From the NCBI RefSeq assembly GCF_006542375.1, contig NZ_CP038143.1:682001-746000 (forward strand): a DNA stretch of 64,000 nt, in the 5' to 3' direction. A model generated the notes under the pieces. The model worked only from the letters and a program-made list of their open reading frames with translations, had not been told where the DNA came from and did not search any database. This DNA comes from Oecophyllibacter saccharovorans. GTDB lineage: Bacteria; Pseudomonadota; Alphaproteobacteria; Acetobacterales; Acetobacteraceae. This document shows positions 1-8,385 of this stretch, piece after piece (the stretch's first letter is position 1; every line of letters starts with the position of its first letter). A program made the position numbers and the translations under genes.

Positions 1-70
1 GCAGGATCGGAAAAGCAGGAACAAAACCGCCCGAGAGCGGCCCTGAGCGCCCCACCAGAGGAGAACCCCC

Positions 71-403
71 ATGAGATTTCCCCACCCCTTCCCCCGCCGC
101 GCTGCCGGCACGCCTCAGGGCGGGTCTTCCCACAGCTCGGGCGCGCACAGCCCCCGGGGTGGCCGGGGCCGCTGGCAGATTGGTGGCCGCAAGAGCGATG
201 AGCGCGTAAGCATTGAAGAGCGCGTGCTGCGGCGCGAACGCCGCAAGAGGCGCCTGCGCCATGCGGGTGAAGCCGCCGTGGCCGGCGCGACCTTCATGAG
301 CATGGCCGGCCCGCGCCGTTTCCGCCCCTATTTCCAGCAGATCGTCGCCCTCATCGGCGTGCTCGGCTCCACGGTCGCGCTTTTCACCGGGCGCGATAAA
401 TAA
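71..403 (+). CDS. small basic hypothetical protein with a C-terminal hydrophobic segment
   Basis: The gene encodes 110 residues. A good ribosome binding site (AGAGGAG at 57-63) precedes the ATG. The first ~75 residues are Gly/Ser/Arg rich and probably disordered. A strongly basic stretch (residues ~50-65) follows, and the tail has one hydrophobic segment (QQIVALIGVLGSTVALF) that could anchor in the membrane. It converges on priA, and the stop codons are only a few bases apart. I do not recognise a family. The antisense frame over the same stretch has no ribosome binding site, so this strand is preferred. Confidence 0.55.
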   Translation: MRFPHPFPRRAAGTPQGGSSHSSGAHSPRGGRGRWQIGGRKSDERVSIEERVLRRERRKRRLRHAGEAAVAGATFMSMAGPRRFRPYFQQIVALIGVLGSTVALFTGRDK

Positions 404-406
404 GCC

Positions 407-2701
407 TCAGAGAAAAGAGACGGGGTCCACGTCGACCTCGATCTTCACCCCGCCTTCTCCTCCCTGAACGCCCAGACCGTAGGTGCCGGACCAGCGGGCG
501 CCCAGCCACTGGCGCAGCAGGGGTTGCAGGGCGATGCCGCGGCGGGTGCGCAGGAGCAGGCGCTGCCGCCAGCGGCCGCGCAACAGGGCCAGGGGGGCCG
601 GCGCGGGGCCCAGAACCTGCACGCCCGGGCCACGGGGGGCAGATGCGGCCAGAAGGCGCGCCTGTTCCTCAGCCACCCGCTCCTGGGGCGCGCTGACGAT
701 CACCGCGGCCAGCCGGCCGAAAGGCGGCCAGAATCCCGGTTGGCGCAGGGCGGCCTCCTGCGCCATGAACCCGTTGAAATCGTTCTTCAGCAGCGCCTGC
801 ATCACCGGGTGCTCGCCAGCGTAGCTCTGCAGCAGCACGCGCCCGGGCCTGGTGCCGCGCCCGGCACGCCCGCCCACCTGGTGCAGGAGCTGCATCGTGC
901 GCTCTGCTGCCCGCAGGTCGCCGCCTCCCAGCCCCAGATCGGCATCCACCACGCCCACCAGCGTCAGGTCGGGGAAGTCCCAACCCTTGGCCACCATCTG
1001 GGTGCCGATCACCAGGTTCACCTCCCCTGACGCCACCTTGTGCACGGCTTCTGCCATAGCTGCAGGGGAATCGAGCGTGTCAGAGGCCATGCACAGCAGC
1101 CGCGCCTGGGGAAAGCGCTTCTCGGCTTCCTCGCGGATGCGCTCAATGCCGGGGCCGATCGGCACCAAGGCGTGTTCCGCGCCGCAGCCGGGGCACTGCG
1201 TCGGCACAGGCTCGACATGGTCGCAGTGGTGACAGGCGAGCACGCCGCGCTTGCGGTGCTCCACCATCCAGGCCGAGCAGTTGGGGCATTCAAAACGGTG
1301 CCCGCAGGCGCGGCACAGGGTCAGCGGCGCATAACCGCGGCGGTTGAGGAACAGCATGGCCTGTTCCCCTGCCTCCAAAGCCCGGTCGACAGCCGCACTC
1401 AGCACGGGCGAGAGGAACTCACCCCGCTCAGGCCCATCGCGGCGCATGTCCACCAGGGCCGTTTCAGGCAGGCGGGCCCCGCCATGGCGCGCCGGCAGCA
1501 CAACATGGCCGTAACGCCCGTGCTCGGCATTGGCGCGCGTTTCCATCGAAGGAGTGGCTGAGGCCAGGATGACAGGCGCGCCAGCCTGGCGGCCGCGCAC
1601 CACTGCCATGTCCCGGCCGTGATAGGTCACCCCCTCTTCCTGCTTGTAAACGCTTTCATGCTCTTCATCGACCACCACCAGGCCCAGATTGCTGAAGGGC
1701 AGGAACAGGGCTGAGCGCGGCCCCACCACCACCTGGACCTGCCCTTCAGCCACCCCGCACCACACGTCACGCCGCCGCCGCGCGCCCAGCTCGGAATGCC
1801 AGACGGCTGCCTCGGCCCCGAAGCGGCGGGCAAAGCGCTCACGCCACTGGGTGGTCAGGGCGATCTCGGGCAGCAGCACCAGGACCTGCCTGCCCTGGCG
1901 CAGGGCCTCAGCCACCCCTTCGAAATAGACTTCCGTCTTGCCGGAGCCCGTAACACCTTCCAGCAGGATGACCGGGGCCGGCTTTGCGGTATCTGCAGCA
2001 GGCTCTTTCAGGGCAGCAGTGAGAACATCGGCCGCATCCTGCTGCTGCGCTGACAGCACAGGCGGGGCGAAATCCGGTTGGGGGGCCGGGAAAAGCCCGC
2101 TTTCTTCAGGGTGCACCACCGCCTGCTTCAAAGCACCGCTTGCCGCCAGGCCGCGCACCACCCCTGCACCCACCCCTGCACGTTCAATCAGCATGGCCGT
2201 TGTCATGGGGTGCTGCAGGCTGGCCGCTTCAAGCACCGCACGCCGCTGCGGCGTAAGGCGCAGGTCTTCAGGCAGCGGCTCAGCCCGCAACCAGCCCAGC
2301 TGGGTGCGCGCGCTGGCCTGCAGGGGGGCGCGGATCGCCATGGCCAGCACCATGCCTGGCGGCGTAAGGGTATAGGCTGCTACCCAGTCGATGAAGCGGC
2401 GCAGGCTGGGCGGCAGCAGGGGAATGTCCAACCGCAGCTCGGCCATACGCCTGAGCGTGATTTTGCGGCCCTTGTTCTCTTCTTCGTGGCGGTCAGGGAT
2501 CAGGTCGGGCGGCAGGGTTTGGGCAACTTCCCCAGCGTCGTCCCAGATGCAGCCGAAGCTTTCCCCCCGCCCCAGCGGCACCCGCACGATCCGGCCCGCT
2601 GCCAGTTCTCCCGGCCCGGCGGAAGCAGGCGGCAGGTAATCCAGCGCGCCTGCAAAGGGACGCGGCACCAGCACGGGCCAAGGTACTATAGCCACATTCA
2701 T
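407..2701 (-). CDS. priA: primosomal protein N' (PriA replication-restart helicase)
   Basis: PriA is a 3'-5' superfamily 2 helicase that reloads the replisome at stalled forks. The 764 residues show Walker A (EGVTGSGKTEVYFE), the DEEH box, motif III (SATPSMET), a zinc-binding insert with paired cysteines (CRACGHRFECPNC, then CHHC and CPGC), GTQMVAKGWDF and the QVGGRAGRG motif VI. Length is normal for the family. The frame stays open upstream to 2758, but ATG 2701 (or 2710) gives the usual start just before the PWPVLVPRP segment. The longer N-terminus is AT-rich and unlike the family. Upstream lies an AT-rich accessory gene. Confidence 0.95.
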   Translation of the reverse strand: MNVAIVPWPVLVPRPFAGALDYLPPASAGPGELAAGRIVRVPLGRGESFGCIWDDAGEVAQTLPPDLIPDRHEEENKGRKITLRRMAELRLDIPLLPPSLRRFIDWVAAYTLTPPGMVLAMAIRAPLQASARTQLGWLRAEPLPEDLRLTPQRRAVLEAASLQHPMTTAMLIERAGVGAGVVRGLAASGALKQAVVHPEESGLFPAPQPDFAPPVLSAQQQDAADVLTAALKEPAADTAKPAPVILLEGVTGSGKTEVYFEGVAEALRQGRQVLVLLPEIALTTQWRERFARRFGAEAAVWHSELGARRRRDVWCGVAEGQVQVVVGPRSALFLPFSNLGLVVVDEEHESVYKQEEGVTYHGRDMAVVRGRQAGAPVILASATPSMETRANAEHGRYGHVVLPARHGGARLPETALVDMRRDGPERGEFLSPVLSAAVDRALEAGEQAMLFLNRRGYAPLTLCRACGHRFECPNCSAWMVEHRKRGVLACHHCDHVEPVPTQCPGCGAEHALVPIGPGIERIREEAEKRFPQARLLCMASDTLDSPAAMAEAVHKVASGEVNLVIGTQMVAKGWDFPDLTLVGVVDADLGLGGGDLRAAERTMQLLHQVGGRAGRGTRPGRVLLQSYAGEHPVMQALLKNDFNGFMAQEAALRQPGFWPPFGRLAAVIVSAPQERVAEEQARLLAASAPRGPGVQVLGPAPAPLALLRGRWRQRLLLRTRRGIALQPLLRQWLGARWSGTYGLGVQGGEGGVKIEVDVDPVSFL

Positions 2702-2822
2702 TACACCCATTTCTGTATACAAAAAGAACTGCGTAAAATAAATTCCATAAAAATCCAAATATTAAAATTATAATTGCATCAGAAAGAGAGGGGTTTATTC
2801 TCTTATTTACGTTTAATAGAGA

Positions 2823-3443
2823 TTATAAAGGAGATCTAATATATTTTTTATGGATAATTATTCTTTCTTGAAATAATTTCTCGAATAACTTATGGAACTC
2901 TCCTTGCACGATTGAATAATTATCTACTTTATCTTTCAATATTAACCCAGTAAGTATGTCTCCGATAAGTGCAGTATCATTTGCTATAGCCAGTGAACTA
3001 TCTTTATGGTTCATAGGTGCAGACATAATATTATAACCGATACCGTTTCTTAGGTATCTAAGTGAGTAATTAGATTCTTTTCCATAATTAAAATTTAAAC
3101 CATTAACTATTTTTTTTAATGAGTATTCAAAATTTTCTAATAAAGCACTATCATCGAATTTATTATTACAAAATAATCCCTTATCTATAGCTATTTCTAG
3201 AAGATATTTTAATTCATGATTTTTTTCTAATTTTCCGCCATTCTTTATTATAAAGGATTTAAGAAAAGTCTCTATTGAATGTCCTAAATTATATTGGGCG
3301 GCAAAAACACTTTTATCTATTGACTCACTTTCTCTTAAATTTAAGGACGGAGGTAATGTTGAAATTATTCTTAAAAAAGCTGCTAGGAATGATTCAGCAC
3401 TGAATAGTAGGCCTGAATATTCAGGTAATTTCGACTTTGACAT
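2823..3443 (-). CDS. AT-rich HEPN-like protein, distant homologue of its neighbour
   Basis: The gene encodes 206 residues and is far more AT-rich than the surrounding chromosome, suggesting recent acquisition. The block YNLGHSIETFLKSFI followed by NHELKYLLEIAIDKGLF has the look of a HEPN fold (G-H-x-x-E-x-x-L-K, then H-x-L-x-x-L). It aligns through its central part with the product of the next gene (3652-4779): LGHS/TxExFLK, HE/DL..LL, KGLF/HGLF, LN..(F/Y)G and LRYL/LKYL all match in order. I see no R-x4-6-H ribonuclease motif, so catalytic activity is not implied. No partner nucleotidyltransferase or antitoxin gene is adjacent. The HEPN call is an inference from pattern; homology to the neighbour is seen directly. 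Confidence 0.7.
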   Translation of the reverse strand: MSKSKLPEYSGLLFSAESFLAAFLRIISTLPPSLNLRESESIDKSVFAAQYNLGHSIETFLKSFIIKNGGKLEKNHELKYLLEIAIDKGLFCNNKFDDSALLENFEYSLKKIVNGLNFNYGKESNYSLRYLRNGIGYNIMSAPMNHKDSSLAIANDTALIGDILTGLILKDKVDNYSIVQGEFHKLFEKLFQERIIIHKKYIRSPL

Positions 3444-3651
3444 TTTAACATCCTTTTATAAAAAGCTATTTCTCTAAAACCAATCTCAATATCAATGTGT
3501 GAAAGAAATATAATTAAAATTTCTCAAGTAAAAAGCAGTCTCTGATGCAACCTAAAGTTTAAGTCATACGACTAACCTGAGACCGAACAAATAGAGGATC
3601 CTGGACGCAAATTGTCTCATTATCATCCTTCGAACCTAACTTCATTATTGT

Positions 3652-4779
3652 TCAAGTTGGCACAGGCATGAAGGCGGTGAAAGCGGTGGTGTGGGAGAGA
3701 TGGGCGCGGGTGGGCAGCATGCGGTTGCGGGCCGTGCGCGTGCGGGGTTGCAGGATGCGGGTCCGGGCAGAATGGACCTGTATATGGCGGTTGTGAACCG
3801 ACATGGCGACAAAATGGAGAACCTGCAGCCCCAGACTGAGCTCATCCCAGTCGCAAATGCCGCTCCAGCACAGATGCAGGGTCGCTTTCATGAAGAAGGG
3901 CTGTCCCTCCGCCAGCTCGTGGACCTGCGCTTCCGTCAGGTGGCGGACCCGGTGGCCGAACAGCTCCACGAACAGGCGCAGAAACAGCGCGTCCTGCATA
4001 TCCTGCAACGTCGTGCGGCCCTTGAGGCGCAGCACGAACAGAGTGCCCAGCACGACCATCTGGCGGGCGACCCACAGATAGGAATCCGGAAAGCTGGTGG
4101 GCCCGCCGAAGATGGCATATTTCTCTGAATAGCTGAGATATTTCAGCTTGAACTTGCCCTTGTGCCCAAAGGGAATGTTAAGCACCTGCACAACCTGCCT
4201 GATGCCCCGGGCAAACAGGTCGCTCTCATCGCCCTCTTCCGCCTCAGGATCAGTCACCGTGAAGGGCGCGCCCATGAATGAGGCAGAAAAGGTGGAAGGC
4301 GGGAGCGGTTTGAACAGGCCGTGCTCTTCAGCCAGCTGCAGCAGATCAGCCAGGTCATGGGTGTAGGAGGTCTTCTTGCGGGTCTTCTGGTTGACCCAGG
4401 CTTTCAGGAAAACTTCCGTGGTGTGGCCCAGGCAATAGGCGTCAGCGCGCGGGCTGCCATAAACGAGCCCTGCCGGAGCCGTGCCCACACAGACCGGATA
4501 GGTGGACAGGCCACGCAGGTAGAAGCACAGATATTCCTGCGCGCTGGCCAGAAGTTCCTCCCAGCGCTGCACTTTCGGCACGCGGGGTTTCCTGGGGAAA
4601 ATGCCGGGCGGGCGTCGAAAGGGGCGCAGCATTCCTGAGCGGCCGGGAAAAGCCGCGGTGGTATCGGGACCGGAGGTTCTGACGGCAGGCAGGGACTGGG
4701 AGGTATCCGGATTTTTTCCGTCCTCCGTCCTCATGGTCGTCAGCATGGGTGTCGTCATTGGTGCAATCACTGCATTCAT
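3652..4779 (-). CDS. HEPN-like protein, GC-rich homologue of the adjacent AT-rich gene
   Basis: The gene encodes 375 residues. Residues ~85-270 match the AT-rich neighbour: YCLGHTTEVFLKAWV, a THDLADLLQLAEEHGLF block, LNIPFGHKGKFKLKYLS and a hydrophobic helix near VVLGTLFVLRLKG. The N-terminal ~65 residues are low complexity, and the C-terminal ~70 residues are rich in Arg/Thr/His with no match to the neighbour. I chose ATG 4779 because it begins the first region without odd composition and leaves a divergent gap to xerC; an earlier ATG at 4836 would overlap xerC upstream sequence. Base composition fits the host. Function unknown; a HEPN-type fold is inferred. Confidence 0.6.
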   Translation of the reverse strand: MNAVIAPMTTPMLTTMRTEDGKNPDTSQSLPAVRTSGPDTTAAFPGRSGMLRPFRRPPGIFPRKPRVPKVQRWEELLASAQEYLCFYLRGLSTYPVCVGTAPAGLVYGSPRADAYCLGHTTEVFLKAWVNQKTRKKTSYTHDLADLLQLAEEHGLFKPLPPSTFSASFMGAPFTVTDPEAEEGDESDLFARGIRQVVQVLNIPFGHKGKFKLKYLSYSEKYAIFGGPTSFPDSYLWVARQMVVLGTLFVLRLKGRTTLQDMQDALFLRLFVELFGHRVRHLTEAQVHELAEGQPFFMKATLHLCWSGICDWDELSLGLQVLHFVAMSVHNRHIQVHSARTRILQPRTRTARNRMLPTRAHLSHTTAFTAFMPVPT

Positions 4780-4908
4780 TCCCTCACGTCGTCCCTCAAA
4801 ACCGTGAGGCCACGTATCCTCTCTCCATTCAGCCAACCCAACGCGGGAGGAAAAAGCGCTTCACTTTCCCGCTTTCCTGCTGCCGCGCTGCCCGCTAGCA
4901 TTCCCTTC

Positions 4909-6027
4909 ATGCCCCATTCCCGCCCGCCGCTCCACAACGATCTTTCCACTTACGAATCTTTACCGGACGGCCCGGTGGATTTTCCGCCTGCAGCTGAACC
5001 GCCTGTGACCGGCACCACCCCTGCCCTGCAGGCTGTGGAAGCCTGGGAAAACTGGCTGGCCCATGAGAAACGGGTCAGCGCACGCACCGTAAGCGCCTAT
5101 CGCCATGACGTGCTGCAGATGCTGGGGTTTTTTGCCAATCATTGTGGGGGCGAGCTGGCCGTGCAGGGGTTGGCCAGGCTGAAACTGGCTGATTTCCGTG
5201 CATGGATGGCCCATGAAGCCCGGCGCGGAGAAGAAGCCGCTTTGCGCCGCCACCGCGCGCCTGACCCGGACAGCCTGGCACGTTCGCGGGCGCGGCGCCT
5301 TTCTTCCTGCCGCTCTTTTTTTGCTTATTTAGAGCGTGAATACGCAATAAACAACCCTGCCGTCAGTCTTCTGCGCGGGCCAAAGCTGAAAACGCGTCTG
5401 CCCCGACCCCTGAGCCCCGAAGAATCGCGCCTGGCTCCGCAAGGTATTTCCGAGCAGGCGCAGGACATACCCACCGCCCTGCGCGATGAAGCCCTGTTCA
5501 CCCTGCTTTACGGCTGCGGCCTGCGCATCAGTGAAGCGCTGGGACTGGATGTGGGTGACCTGGAGCGTGCCGGTGGAAGCGCCCTGCTGGTCCGTGGCAA
5601 GGGGGGCAAGGAACGTTATGTCCCGCTTCTGCCCATCGTAAAACACGCTCTGGCGGCCTGGCGGAAAGTGCATCCTACACCTGCGCCCGGCGCCCCGCTG
5701 TTCTGCGGCGTGCGCGGCGGCCGGCTCAACCCCGGCGTGACCCAGCGCGTCATGCGGCACTGGCGGCGGCTGCAAGGCCTGCCTGACAGCGCCACCCCCC
5801 ATGCCCTGCGGCACGCCTTCGCCACGCATCTGATGCAGAACGGCGCTGACCTGCGCGCCATCCAGGAACTGCTAGGCCATGCCAGCCTGTCCACCACCCA
5901 GGTCTATACCCATACCGATGAGCAGCGCCTGATGGCGGTGTGGCAGAAAGCCCATCCACGCGCGGACCAGGCTTCTGCCACGCCCTCAGCACCGGCCTCT
6001 CCACCCACCCACCGCCCGGCCTCATGA
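4909..6027 (+). CDS. xerC: tyrosine recombinase XerC
   Basis: XerC and XerD resolve chromosome dimers at dif. The 372-residue protein has an N-terminal SAM-like core-binding domain (residues ~40-145) and a C-terminal catalytic domain with the full set of residues: Arg ~206 in LLYGCGLRISEAL, Lys ~231-234 in RGKGGKERYVP, HxLRH at ~298-302, His ~324 in LLGHASLS and the nucleophile Tyr ~333 in TTQVYTHT. LYGCGLRISE is typical of XerC. The proline-rich start and tail are longer than usual. ATG 4909 is preferred over an upstream ATG at 4804, which lies in sequence that looks non-coding. The stop overlaps the next start (ATGA). Confidence 0.9.
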   Translation: MPHSRPPLHNDLSTYESLPDGPVDFPPAAEPPVTGTTPALQAVEAWENWLAHEKRVSARTVSAYRHDVLQMLGFFANHCGGELAVQGLARLKLADFRAWMAHEARRGEEAALRRHRAPDPDSLARSRARRLSSCRSFFAYLEREYAINNPAVSLLRGPKLKTRLPRPLSPEESRLAPQGISEQAQDIPTALRDEALFTLLYGCGLRISEALGLDVGDLERAGGSALLVRGKGGKERYVPLLPIVKHALAAWRKVHPTPAPGAPLFCGVRGGRLNPGVTQRVMRHWRRLQGLPDSATPHALRHAFATHLMQNGADLRAIQELLGHASLSTTQVYTHTDEQRLMAVWQKAHPRADQASATPSAPASPPTHRPAS

Positions 6028-7214
6028 AGTCCTGGCCCTTTCTCAAAGGTTCGGCGGCAAACCATGTGGGCTCTGCCAAACGGTCCCGAACGAAAAACCA
6101 CCTGCTGGCAGCCCTTGCTGTAGGGGGCAGCGCTTTACTGGCTACAGCCGGGAGCAGCGCCGCCCCTGTTACACTGCCTGATCCCTCCATCCCGCTCCTG
6201 CCCGAGCGGCCCAGCCTGTGCCGGATGCAGGAAGTGGCCCGCCTGCCCCTGCGCCTGACCGGCTACTCCCTCACCACCCCTGCCCTGCTGGATGGCGGGG
6301 TGCTGTCGATGATCGTCGATACCGGCTCACAGGGCGGTCTGCTCACGCCCGAAGCGGCCATGCGGTTTCATCTGGTCCCTGACCCCCAGGCACGCGTGGT
6401 TATTGCCGGGCCGGACGGGCGGGGCCATGAAGTGCCGGTGATGCTCGTGCCTTCCCTGCAGCTGGAGCACCTGCGCCTGACCGATGTGGGCTTTCCGCTC
6501 GGCAATCTGCCAGGCGTGCCGAAAATCAGGCCGCCCGTTCAGGGATTACTGGGCATGAACGTTCTGGGCATTTTCGATGTGGAACTTGATCTGCCCCATC
6601 ATCAGCTAAACCTGTGGGACGTGAGGCGTGGCTCCGCGATCTGTCCTTCACCACCCCCCTGGCCAGGACGCGTCGGGGCTGGTTGGACGGAAATTCCCGC
6701 GCGCGTTTCAGGCGGTCGCTTCTTCATCCCCTTCACCCTGGACGGCAGGCGCGGCGTAGCGCTGCTGGACAGCGGGGCGCGGTCTCATATCCTGAGCAGG
6801 GGGTTCGCCCACCGCCTGGGGGTGAGCGCTGACATTCTGGCGCGTGATCCGGGCGGGGTAAGCGGCGGCGTGAACACCGCCTCAACAACCAATGAGGCCG
6901 CAGACCCGGCACGCGCACTCAATGAAGCGAATGTCTATCGTTGGCACCGGTTTCACCGGCTTTCGGTGGCAGGTCAGACAAGACTTGATCCCGTCCTGAC
7001 GGTCGCGCCGCTGCATGACCAGGCGGACCTGCTGCTGGGCGCTGACTGGTTTGCCACCCACCGCGTCTGGCTCTCGACCGATACGCCCGACGGAGAAGGC
7101 CGGATCTACGTGCAGGATATGCCGCAAGCTCAACCGGCCTCTGCCGCGTCCCCGTTCCGCAAAACGGGAAACCACACAGCCCGACAGCCTCAACTTAGGC
7201 CCGGCCGCCCTTGA
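6024..7214 (+). CDS. exported retropepsin-like aspartyl protease family protein
   Basis: The gene encodes 396 residues; its ATG overlaps the xerC stop (ATGA), so translation is probably coupled. A basic N-terminus and hydrophobic segment ending near TAGSSAAP resemble a signal peptide or anchor. Two aspartyl-protease half-sites are visible: IVDTGSQGGLLT (residues ~92-103) and ALLDSGARSHILS (~250). This is the layout of the bacterial periplasmic aspartyl protease / gag-polyprotein protease superfamily. The second site keeps D-S-G. Substrate unknown. The last ~25 residues are Arg/Pro/Gln rich. Proteolytic activity is inferred from motifs only. Confidence 0.75.
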   Translation: MKSWPFLKGSAANHVGSAKRSRTKNHLLAALAVGGSALLATAGSSAAPVTLPDPSIPLLPERPSLCRMQEVARLPLRLTGYSLTTPALLDGGVLSMIVDTGSQGGLLTPEAAMRFHLVPDPQARVVIAGPDGRGHEVPVMLVPSLQLEHLRLTDVGFPLGNLPGVPKIRPPVQGLLGMNVLGIFDVELDLPHHQLNLWDVRRGSAICPSPPPWPGRVGAGWTEIPARVSGGRFFIPFTLDGRRGVALLDSGARSHILSRGFAHRLGVSADILARDPGGVSGGVNTASTTNEAADPARALNEANVYRWHRFHRLSVAGQTRLDPVLTVAPLHDQADLLLGADWFATHRVWLSTDTPDGEGRIYVQDMPQAQPASAASPFRKTGNHTARQPQLRPGRP

Positions 7215-7261
7215 GAGGTCTGGCCCCTCAGGCGTTCAGACATACCAAGGCGGAAAGGGCT

Positions 7262-8062
7262 TCAGTGGGTCGCTGGGTGTGAATGTGAAGCTTTGAGAGC
7301 ATCCTGCAGCAGGGAACTCATGGCACTTTCACCCTGCGTCTGCGCCAGCGACAGGGCGGTGGCCCCGCTTTTGTCCACCAGCGCCGGATCAGCGCCCAGG
7401 GCCAGCAGGGTTTTGACAGCCTCAGTGCGCCCGAACAGTGAAGCCATCATGAGCGCTGTCTGGCCGGCATCGTTCTGCGTGTTGACCGGGCAGCCATGCT
7501 CGGCAAGGAGGCGCACCAGCCCGGCTTCTCCTTTGAAAGCCGCGCCCATCAGCGCGGTATTGCCCTTGCGGTCAGCCGCGCAGGGCTTGGCGCCGAGCGC
7601 CAGAAGGGCCTGAACCGTGGGCGCATGATCGTGATAAGTGGCCAGGATAAGGGCAGTATAGCCCTTGCTGTCCTGCAGATCCGGGTTGAAGCCGCGTTTG
7701 ACCAGCCCGGCCAGGATATCCGTTTTTCCTTCACGCGCGGCATCAAACCAGACTGCCTTGAGATGCGCCTCACTGACGCCAAGCCGCGCCAGGCCCGGGG
7801 CCTTTGGCAGGGGGCCCTGCGTTTGCGTCGAAGTGTCGAACATCTCATGCAGCTTGCGCTGCGTTTCCGCCTCGCTGAGCGGCGCCGGCAGGGCCTGCTG
7901 GTCGTTCTGTGACTTCATCAGGGGAGGCTGGTCAGCCTGGGCCTGGGCAATGAGGCGGTCTGAGCGCATCTGGATATGGCCGATGCACATGACAGCCAGA
8001 CCCAATGTGCCCCAGAGAGGCAGAACCCCCAAAAAGGAGGCAACCGGGTCTTTTTTCATCAT
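7262..8062 (-). CDS. membrane-anchored ankyrin-repeat protein beside catalase
   Basis: The gene encodes 266 residues. An N-terminal hydrophobic segment (FLGVLPLWGTLGLAVMCIG) suggests an anchor with the rest in the periplasm. At least four ankyrin repeats follow (residues ~110-255), with the GYTALILA / GNTALMGA / GQTALMMA / GATALSLA signatures and LLALGA turns. It lies downstream of, and on the same strand as, a periplasmic catalase. In Pseudomonas aeruginosa the ankyrin protein AnkB is encoded next to katB and supports catalase activity, so a similar partnership is plausible. The 323-base gap with two hairpins means it may not be fully co-transcribed. ATG 8062 or 8059 are both possible starts. 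Confidence 0.8.
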   Translation of the reverse strand: MMKKDPVASFLGVLPLWGTLGLAVMCIGHIQMRSDRLIAQAQADQPPLMKSQNDQQALPAPLSEAETQRKLHEMFDTSTQTQGPLPKAPGLARLGVSEAHLKAVWFDAAREGKTDILAGLVKRGFNPDLQDSKGYTALILATYHDHAPTVQALLALGAKPCAADRKGNTALMGAAFKGEAGLVRLLAEHGCPVNTQNDAGQTALMMASLFGRTEAVKTLLALGADPALVDKSGATALSLAQTQGESAMSSLLQDALKASHSHPATH

Positions 8063-8276
8063 GCGTTCCCCTGTTTCATCTTCAGTCTTTGTTGCGTCTT
8101 TTGTTTTTCTTCGGCTTTTTCAGGCCTTGTTTCCTGCCGTTCCTGCGCTGGCGGAAAGGAATTGCGGCAGAAATATGATCCCATGTCCTCCCGTGCGATA
8201 CAAGAGGATTTTTCCCAAAGCTTTCCCCTGCTCAGGCCCCGCGCGCACGAGCGGGTTTTCATGGGCTGAAACGCAA

Positions 8277-8334
8277 TTCGGCAGGCCCCCTGGAAGAAGC
8301 CTGCCGAAACGCTGGCCGGCTTGAAAAGCCGGCC
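8277..8334 (-). terminator. two tandem hairpins downstream of catalase
   Basis: Reading with the catalase transcript, hairpin 2 (GGCCGGCTT / AAGCCGGCC, 8314-8322 with 8326-8334) is met first. Hairpin 1 (TTCGGCAGGC / GCCTGCCGAA, 8277-8286 with 8299-8308) follows. Neither has a long T run, so they may be weak terminators, mRNA 3' stabilisers or read-through control points. The remaining bases of the 8063-8385 gap show no gene. Confidence 0.5.
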
Positions 8335-8385
8335 TGTTGATCGTGCCCCTGCCGCCTGCAAGCAGAAGGAGCCGCCTGAGAGGTC

